DNA from: Nostocaceae cyanobacterium CSSed10_463m
GTDB taxonomy: Bacteria; Cyanobacteriota; Cyanobacteriia; Cyanobacteriales; Nostocaceae
Direction: 5' to 3'
NCBI GenBank assembly: GCA_003556955.1
Contig: PWQB01000813.1
Span: 1 to 5,433 of the forward strand
DNA: 5,433 bases
The notes below the pieces were generated by a model. That model was not told the DNA's origin, ran no database searches, and worked only from the letters and a program-made list of their open reading frames with translations. The translations under genes and the position numbers were made by a program. Of the stretch, positions 1-4,202 are shown one piece after another (position 1 is the first letter of the stretch; each line of letters opens with the position of its first letter).

Positions 1-90
1 ACTGATCCCTTCCCGAACTCAGAGGTGAAACGCTGCTGCGGCGACGATAGTTTAGGGGTAGCCCTACGCAAAAATAGCTCGATGCCAGGT
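1..90 (+). rRNA. rrf: 5S ribosomal RNA, 3' portion (5' end outside the window)
   Basis: The sequence follows cyanobacterial 5S rRNA from about nucleotide 30 to the end. It shows the conserved CCCGAACTCAG segment at 13-23, the GTGAAACG block, CTGCGGCGACGATAG in the middle, GGGGTAGCCC, and the closing AAAATAGCTCGATGCCAGG whose last bases form the 3' strand of helix I. About 29 nucleotides at the 5' end lie left of the window, so this is the tail of an rRNA operon read rightwards. The exact 3' end (about 89-92) is estimated from helix I pairing. It converges with the minus-strand fibrillin gene and is followed by a strong hairpin. Confidence 0.93.
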
Positions 91-102
91 TTATATTTTA
101 CA

Positions 103-140
103 TAAAACCCCTTAGCTATTATGATAGCTAAGGGGTTTTA
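103..140. terminator. Perfect 17-bp hairpin, rRNA operon terminator, probably bidirectional
   Basis: Bases 103-119 pair without mismatch with 124-140, leaving a four-base loop (TATG). The stem carries an A4C4 block on one side and G4T4 on the other. On the + strand the stem therefore ends in a T run, which gives the layout of an intrinsic terminator 12 bases after the 5S rRNA. Read on the minus strand it also ends in T4 followed by A/T-rich sequence, so it could stop transcripts from the fibrillin gene. Function is inferred from structure and position. Confidence 0.8.
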
Positions 141-154
141 GTTTGAGAAGAACA

Positions 155-180
155 AATTCCCTATTTAAGGGTTGGGAATT
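155..180 (-). terminator. Weak inverted repeat downstream of the fibrillin gene, possible terminator
   Basis: AATTCCC at 155-161 is the reverse complement of GGGAATT at 174-180, with a 12-base spacer that can itself form a small CCCT/AGGG pairing. On the minus strand the stem is followed by the moderately T-rich TGTTCTTCTC. It lies 45 bases after the fibrillin stop codon and before the much stronger hairpin at 103-140, so it may be a weak terminator or an RNA 3'-end structure. It is short and could be chance. Confidence 0.3.
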
Positions 181-225
181 GACTGTTTAGCAAGTATTTA
201 AAAAAACCAAAATCCTGTTTATTAA

Positions 226-837
226 TTAATCCTCGCGCAGCAGGACATACAAATTTTTCTGATTACCACGCACAAGTCGAAAGTTATCATCTAAATAGGT
301 AATGTCAACCCAACCATTAAAGGATAAATCTGATTTTAAAGGTGAATTGCTATCGATTCCTAAAGCGTGACGCAAAGCTGAGTCGCTTAAATTATTGCCG
401 CTACTTTTGACAGATGTTCCCCAGAAATCAACATTGAGACGCTGAGAACTTTCAACTGTATAGCTTCCCAGAACTAAAGCAGTACCATGGACACCAGAAG
501 CAGCAGTAAATTCAATCAGGTTATTGTATCCATGAGCAACAGTATCAACTTCTTGAAAAATCCCAGTGACATTTACTTTCACATTCGGTAGTTTGCCAAA
601 AGAAAGACGTTGCAAAGTCGTTTCCCGTTCTAATCCAAAGGTGCTATACAACAGCCGCCAGCGACCTTGAACTAAATCCATTTTGTTTGTCGGTTCATTT
701 GTGGGATTTAAAGTTTCAAGAGATGCTGCTAATGTTTCGATTTGTTCTTTGGCTGTTTGAGTATAGTTAAATCCGATATCACTGGCTTCAGAAAGAGAAA
801 TTAGTTCTTGTTTGAGGTTGGTTAATTTGCTGATCAT
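226..837 (-). CDS. PAP/fibrillin family protein (plastid-lipid-associated protein homologue)
   Basis: This encodes a 203-residue soluble protein of the PAP/fibrillin family, whose members in cyanobacteria and plastids associate with thylakoids or lipid bodies and are linked to photoprotection. The individual substrate is unknown. Two family signatures are visible: LVQGRWRLLYST at residues 55-66, and the C-terminal GWVDITYLDD followed by FRLVRGNQKNLYVLL at about 175-200, matching the conserved 'YLDxxxRxxRGxxxNLxVL' ending. Between them is a beta-rich lipocalin-like region. The N-terminal 50 residues look helical, and no signal peptide or membrane segment is seen. Length is normal for small cyanobacterial members. 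The ATG at 837 is preceded by AAGAAA, a modest ribosome-binding site. It lies 94 bases downstream of the cbiG-cobJ stop on the same strand. I see no convincing promoter in that gap, so read-through from the cob genes is possible. A functional link to cobalamin is not implied. Confidence 0.87.
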   Translation of the reverse strand: MISKLTNLKQELISLSEASDIGFNYTQTAKEQIETLAASLETLNPTNEPTNKMDLVQGRWRLLYSTFGLERETTLQRLSFGKLPNVKVNVTGIFQEVDTVAHGYNNLIEFTAASGVHGTALVLGSYTVESSQRLNVDFWGTSVKSSGNNLSDSALRHALGIDSNSPLKSDLSFNGWVDITYLDDNFRLVRGNQKNLYVLLRED

Positions 838-931
838 AATATTTCTTAAAAAGAAGTTTTGGCTGTTTTGATCATGCTACAAGATATCGGCTGTATATTA
901 ACACCCGCAGACTAGAAGCCTTTCTTTATAC

Positions 932-2674
932 TTATTGTTTAGTGTAACGTCTTGGTGTATAAACTGAGATGCTGCCATCACTGCGCTGAATTGTTCGGGT
1001 TTGGCTGGAACCAATTAAAATAACTGTCCGCATATCGGCTGAATTTGGTGTTAATTCGTTTAGTTTGATTACCTTCACCACTTGTCCTGGTCTGCCAAGA
1101 TTTCTGGCTAATACTACTGGGGTTTCTGGTGTTCTATATTGCAGCAAAATATTTTTCGCTGCTGCTAGTTGCCAAATACGCTCTTTGGATACAGGATTAT
1201 AAAAGGCGATCGCAAAATCAGCTTCAGCAGCCCCAGCAATTCGTTGTTCAATAATTGACCAGGGTTTTAAAATATCAGACAAGGAAATAGCGCAGAAGTC
1301 ATGTCCCAATGGCGCACCAATAGCCGCCGCAGCCGCTTGCATAGCCGATATCCCTGGAGCAACATGAATATCTATACTATCCCATTCCGGTTTAGGGTAG
1401 CGATCGCAGACCTCAAATACAGCCGCAGCCATTGCATATATCCCAGGATCACCAGAAGACACTACGGCGACATATCGCCCTTGTGCTGCCAAATCCAGCG
1501 CCATTGTTGCCCGTGCAATTTCTTCACGGTTGTCTGACTCGTGCAGTTGTTTACCATCAGCTAGAGAACCAATTAAATTTATATATGTTTTGTAACCCAC
1601 TAAATCAGTTGCAGATTTGAGAATTTCTTTCACCTCTGGAGACATCCATTGAGAACTACCTGGCCCAGTGCCAATAATTGCTAACCGCCCCTGTGCTTGA
1701 CCGATAGTGCTGGGATCTATGGGTGTGGGAGCAATGGCGACAGCTAAATGGGGAGATGAAGAAGATAAAGGAGATGAAGATGTGGCGGTAATAACTATGG
1801 ATTGGGCAGGGCTATAACCTTGTAATATTAAATCTTTGATTTGATTTGAGGTAAAAAAGCGTGTAGGTACTTTAAAGGCGTTAGCAATGGCTTTTAAGAC
1901 GGGATTATTGGCTAGAGTGATAGGTGCAAATATTCCAGCTACTGATGCGGGGGCAAGTTCGGCATCTGCTAACATCTGTTGTACTAAAGCTATATCAACT
2001 GTATCAGTGATGGCGTTCGCGGAGCGTGCGTTCAGCGCAATCGCTATAGTTGCCGGGTGATAAACAAGGCGGTTGGGTGCGGGAGTTACTAATCGTTCTG
2101 TAACTTGGATGGTCAAATCTCCCTTGGGGTCTATCGGTAGTTGACTATTACTCAACCAAGGCGCTGAACCTTCCAGTTTGACTTGCGCCCCTGCTAATAA
2201 GTCTGAGATAAACTTTTTAGCATCATCTGGATTGGCTAAATGATATCCAGGAGGTGGAGATAATAACGCTGTACGAAACCGAATATCTCCTGTCGTAGTG
2301 ATTGCAGGTTTAACATCAAGTACATCAGCAATGCGCCGCGCCAAATCATTCACGCCATTTAGTCCACCCAAAAGCGGAACCACAGCACTTCCATCTTCAG
2401 CTACAGCTAATACTGGTGGTTCCTGTTTTTTATTAGAAAGCATGGGTGCTATTGTTCTGATGAGAATACCAGCAGCACAAATACCAATTAGCGGTGTTCC
2501 CTCTGCGAACAACTCCCGCAATGTTTCGCCAAAATTTGTGAAAGTAACATCAACGTTAGATGTACGACCTGCTAAACCGTATAATGTCGCCCCTGGCAGT
2601 ATGCTGATTATTTGGCGGGCTATGGGTACACTGTTTTCACCAAGTACCACAACGACAGGTGTAATCTTTGTCAT
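932..2674 (-). CDS. cobJ: CbiG-CobJ fusion: cobalt-precorrin-5A hydrolase-like domain plus precorrin-3B C17-methyltransferase
   Basis: This 580-residue protein is a two-part corrin-synthesis enzyme. Residues 1 to about 295 resemble CbiG (lactone opening in the anaerobic route): the N-terminal domain has IGICAAGILIRTIAPML at 63-79, VAEDGSAVVPLLGG at 91-104 and NDLARRIAD then ITTTGD at 109-130, and a CbiG-C/CobE-like region follows at about 203-290. A Ser/Pro-rich linker (298-308) leads to CobJ, a class III SAM-dependent methyltransferase of the tetrapyrrole-methylase family, which methylates C17 and contracts the ring. CobJ shows GRLAIIGTGPG (329-339), SSGDPGIYAM (406-415), APGISAMQAA (439-448), GHDFCAISLSDIL (457-469) and FYNPVSKERIWQ (491-502). 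The methyltransferase half looks complete. The CbiG half lacks the His of the usual GHxGGAN motif and the GxGCxRG motif, and carries a GC-rich in-frame insert at residues about 211-221. A TAA lies two codons before the ATG, which fixes the start. There is no clear Shine-Dalgarno. CbiG-CobJ fusions are known in cyanobacteria. Confidence 0.92.
   Translation of the reverse strand: MTKITPVVVVLGENSVPIARQIISILPGATLYGLAGRTSNVDVTFTNFGETLRELFAEGTPLIGICAAGILIRTIAPMLSNKKQEPPVLAVAEDGSAVVPLLGGLNGVNDLARRIADVLDVKPAITTTGDIRFRTALLSPPPGYHLANPDDAKKFISDLLAGAQVKLEGSAPWLSNSQLPIDPKGDLTIQVTERLVTPAPNRLVYHPATIAIALNARSANAITDTVDIALVQQMLADAELAPASVAGIFAPITLANNPVLKAIANAFKVPTRFFTSNQIKDLILQGYSPAQSIVITATSSSPLSSSSPHLAVAIAPTPIDPSTIGQAQGRLAIIGTGPGSSQWMSPEVKEILKSATDLVGYKTYINLIGSLADGKQLHESDNREEIARATMALDLAAQGRYVAVVSSGDPGIYAMAAAVFEVCDRYPKPEWDSIDIHVAPGISAMQAAAAAIGAPLGHDFCAISLSDILKPWSIIEQRIAGAAEADFAIAFYNPVSKERIWQLAAAKNILLQYRTPETPVVLARNLGRPGQVVKVIKLNELTPNSADMRTVILIGSSQTRTIQRSDGSISVYTPRRYTKQ
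1206..1213. repeat. HIP1 octamer GCGATCGC in the CobJ domain
   Basis: The palindrome GCGATCGC overlaps the Ala-Ile-Ala codons at residues 488-490 of the CbiG-CobJ fusion. Confidence 0.9.
1400..1407. repeat. HIP1 octamer in the CobJ domain
   Basis: Second GCGATCGC in the fusion gene, read as Cys-Asp-Arg (residues 423-425). Confidence 0.9.
1751..1780. repeat. Imperfect direct repeat encoding the Ser-rich interdomain linker
   Basis: The 11-mer GGAGATGAAGA occurs at 1752-1762 and again at 1770-1780, an 18-base period. On the coding strand it encodes a Ser/Pro-rich stretch (residues 299-308, SSSPLSSSSP) at the joint between the CbiG and CobJ halves. The 18-base period keeps the frame, so the linker may have grown by duplication. 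Low-complexity GGAGATGA-type sequence is also common between genes in filamentous cyanobacteria (recollection, not checked). Confidence 0.5.
2011..2044. repeat. GC-rich small dispersed-repeat-like insert within the CbiG domain
   Basis: A 33-base core (2012-2044) has about 70% G+C (23 of 33 bases) in flanks that are visibly A/T richer. It begins with GGCGTTCGCGGAGCGT, which resembles the small dispersed repeats scattered through Nostoc-type genomes, and ends GCAATCGC. It is read in frame on the minus strand as residues 211-221 (AIALNARSANA) without a stop, at the place where CbiG-C/CobE proteins normally have GxGCxRG. Assignment to a repeat family is from memory of such elements; copy number cannot be tested in this window. 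Confidence 0.55.
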
Positions 2675-2721
2675 GATTTAATTTACAGGTTTTGCATAGG
2701 GATATCTGGAGGAAATTAAAC

Positions 2722-2738
2722 CACAGATAGACACAGAT
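2722..2738. repeat. Short 10-bp-period direct repeat in the cobI/cbiG-cobJ spacer
   Basis: CACAGAT occurs at 2722-2728 and 2732-2738, a 10-base period. The surrounding sequence (ACCACAGATAGACACAGATG) resembles a repetitive intergenic motif common in cyanobacterial genomes. The 131-base spacer (2675-2805) holds no convincing gene, riboswitch or terminator, so this repeat is its only recognisable content. Its function is unknown. Confidence 0.4.
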
Positions 2739-2805
2739 GATTTGCTACTAAGAGTTTAATCTTTCTTGGATAAATTCGCACCATCAGCAGAACTTTTTGG
2801 TAAGT

Positions 2806-3510
2806 CTATAATCGATTTTTGGTGGGGATGACAATCATGGAAAAATAGGGAACTTGATCGGGATCAACTTCATCCAGGGGTACAATTCTTTGTTCTGCCA
2901 TTGTTGCCCGTTCAATATATAATGCCCGTGATGCTAACCCTATTTGATGTAAAATATCTCGCACCTTGCTAAAGTGGCGACCGAGTTTCATAATTGCCGC
3001 CGCATCGGTTTTGAGTAGGTGTGTGATTAATTCTTCTGCGGGCATGGGGGCAGGTAAAACGGTCATAATATCGTTGTAATAGGTGAATGGTACACCCAAG
3101 GCTACAGGACAAGCCATAAGTGAGGAAACTCCTGGTACAACTTCCGTTTGGTAGTGTTCAGATAACCGGGTGAAAACATACATAAAAGAACCGTAGAAAA
3201 ACGGGTCACCTTCACACAACACCACTACATCCCGTCCTGCGGCTAAATGTTCGGCTATTGGTTCAACTTCTTTGTCATAAATCAAATTGGCCGTTTCTGG
3301 TTCTAAGGCGCGGGGAAGGTGAAACAGTACCTCGATTTGATTCCCGGTGAGATATTGGGAGACGATCGCTCGCGCTATACTGTCTTTATCTACTGCTGAC
3401 TGATAAGCAACCACAGGGGCAGCTTGTAATAGTCGCAGTGCTTTCAATGTCAATAGTTCTGGATCACCTGGTCCAACACCAACTCCATAAAGACGGCCTT
3501 TGGTTTGCAT
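2806..3510 (-). CDS. cobI: Precorrin-2 C20-methyltransferase
   Basis: This 234-residue cytosolic enzyme transfers a methyl group from SAM to C20 of precorrin-2, giving precorrin-3A, the substrate of CobG. It belongs to the same tetrapyrrole-methylase fold as CobJ. Visible family motifs are the N-terminal YGVGVGPGDPELLTLKA (8-24), LCEGDPFFYGS (98-108) and VVPGVSSLMA (124-133), with IERATMAEQRIVPLDE near the C-terminus (199-214). Length is normal for CobI/CbiL. EGDPFFYGS and PGDPELLTLKA fit the C20 enzyme better than other corrin methylases. The start codon lies two bases after the cobH stop and has a good Shine-Dalgarno inside cobH, so the two genes are probably translationally coupled. Metal-free (CobI) and cobalt-containing (CbiL) substrate preference cannot be told from the sequence. 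The gene ends in TAG, followed by 131 bases before cbiG-cobJ. Confidence 0.94.
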   Translation of the reverse strand: MQTKGRLYGVGVGPGDPELLTLKALRLLQAAPVVAYQSAVDKDSIARAIVSQYLTGNQIEVLFHLPRALEPETANLIYDKEVEPIAEHLAAGRDVVVLCEGDPFFYGSFMYVFTRLSEHYQTEVVPGVSSLMACPVALGVPFTYYNDIMTVLPAPMPAEELITHLLKTDAAAIMKLGRHFSKVRDILHQIGLASRALYIERATMAEQRIVPLDEVDPDQVPYFSMIVIPTKNRL

Positions 3511-3512
3511 GA

Positions 3513-4139
3513 TTATTCTTCCTCTGTTGCTAAGGCATTAACGGCTGCGGCGGCGATCGCACTGCCACCACGCCGACCATGTAAAGTTAAATATGGTACA
3601 CCTTTGCTATTTGCTGCTAGTGCTGCTTTTGACTCTTCTGCACCCACAAATCCCACGGGGAAACCTAAAATCAGTGCCGGTTTCAGCACTCCTTCTTCCA
3701 GCATTTCTAACAGCCGAAATAGTGCTGTAGGTGCATTACCAACGGCTACCACTGCCCCTTCTAGGTGCAATCTCCACAATTCCACGGCAGCAGCTGATCT
3801 CGTATTACCTAAACGTTTAGCTAAAGCTGGCACTTCTACGTCATAGAGGGTGCAAATAACTTGGTTGTTTGCGGGTAGTCTTTTCCTAGTAATACCTTCG
3901 GCAACCATGCGGCAATCACACAAAATCGGCGCACCTCCTTCTAGTGCTGCGCGTCCAGCTTGCACCGCCGTGGATGAATAACCCAAGTCCGTAACGATAT
4001 CAGTCATTCCACAGGCATGAATCATGCGTACAGCAACTTTTGCTACATCTGGCGGCAACACATCCAGGTTGGCTTCGGATCTGATGATGGCAAAGGATTT
4101 ACTGTAAATTTCGTTAGCATCTCGGATGTAGTCAGACAT
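3513..4139 (-). CDS. cobH: Precorrin-8X methylmutase (CobH/CbiC)
   Basis: This 208-residue enzyme moves the methyl group from C11 to C12, converting precorrin-8X to hydrogenobyrinic acid (or the cobalt form to cobyrinic acid). It begins YIRDANEIYSKSFAIIRSEA, the usual opening of the family. It contains RMIHACG (38-44), whose His41 corresponds to the catalytic histidine of CobH, then DCRMVAEGI (75-83), GNAPTAL (134-140), GFPVGFVGAEESK (159-171) and GRRGGSAIAAAAVNAL (188-203). Length and motifs indicate an intact enzyme. The start at the ATG ending at 4139 fits the family N-terminus, but no Shine-Dalgarno is visible; the upstream 63 bases are filled by tandem heptamers. The last codons (Glu-Glu-Glu-stop) supply the ribosome-binding site of cobI. 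Confidence 0.95.
   Translation of the reverse strand: MSDYIRDANEIYSKSFAIIRSEANLDVLPPDVAKVAVRMIHACGMTDIVTDLGYSSTAVQAGRAALEGGAPILCDCRMVAEGITRKRLPANNQVICTLYDVEVPALAKRLGNTRSAAAVELWRLHLEGAVVAVGNAPTALFRLLEMLEEGVLKPALILGFPVGFVGAEESKAALAANSKGVPYLTLHGRRGGSAIAAAAVNALATEEE
3518..3525 (-). promoter_or_regulatory. Shine-Dalgarno of cobI embedded in the cobH 3' end
   Basis: On the minus strand AGAGGAAG precedes the cobI ATG, with the AGAGGA core ending nine bases from the start codon. It is made from the GAG and GAA codons of the terminal Glu run of cobH. With only two bases between the cobH stop and the cobI start, a ribosome finishing cobH sits on the cobI initiation site, which points to coupled translation. 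Confidence 0.7.
3553..3560. repeat. HIP1 octamer in cobH
   Basis: GCGATCGC overlaps the Ala-Ile-Ala codons (194-196) of the conserved GRRGGSAIAA segment of the methylmutase. Confidence 0.9.
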
Positions 4140-4149
4140 GGGAAAATAG

Positions 4150-4173
4150 TGAATTGTGAATTGTGAATTGTGA
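4150..4173. repeat. Tandem heptanucleotide repeat (TGAATTG, 3.4 copies)
   Basis: Three exact copies of TGAATTG stand at 4150-4156, 4157-4163 and 4164-4170, followed by a partial TGA. The array is in the 63-base spacer between cobG and cobH, ending ten bases before the cobH start codon on the coding strand. It resembles the short tandemly repeated heptanucleotides known from heterocystous cyanobacteria. It occupies the place where a ribosome-binding site would be expected. Confidence 0.8.
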
Positions 4174-4194
4174 TTAGGGGCTAGGGACTGGGGA
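4174..4194. repeat. Degenerate G-rich heptamer array (TTAGGGG, CTAGGGA, CTGGGGA)
   Basis: Three successive sevens, TTAGGGG (4174-4180), CTAGGGA (4181-4187) and CTGGGGA (4188-4194), fit the pattern YTRGGGR. The array directly adjoins the TGAATTG repeat and ends eight bases before the cobG stop codon. On the transcribed strand it is C-rich (CCCCAGT, CCCTAG and CCCCTAA type). It looks like a second, diverged heptanucleotide repeat of the cyanobacterial type. Confidence 0.6.
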
Positions 4195-4202
4195 TTTCAA
4201 AA

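Noticed and set aside
838..931. Possible promoter for the fibrillin gene
   Set aside because: A/T-rich stretches are present, but I could not find a convincing paired -35/-10 on the minus strand.
1301..1620. Two overlapping + strand open frames of 78 and 62 codons
   Set aside because: They lie antisense to the well-conserved CobJ domain, have no recognisable motif, and no plausible ribosome-binding site was apparent.
2298..2681. A 127-codon + strand open frame
   Set aside because: It is fully antisense to the CbiG N-terminal domain, whose motifs are clear on the minus strand; its composition looks like a shadow of that gene.
2675..2805. Possible cobalamin riboswitch before cbiG-cobJ
   Set aside because: The gap has no recognisable B12-box (GCCACTG-type) sequence and is short for that riboswitch class; a leader ahead of cobG would be outside the window.
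3505..3846. A 113-codon + strand open frame rich in Ala, Ser and Pro
   Set aside because: It is antisense to the conserved cobH 3' half; the biased composition follows from the opposite-strand codons.
4150..4194. Possible CRISPR-like array
   Set aside because: The repeats are seven bases with no spacers, which fits tandem heptanucleotide repeats, not CRISPR.
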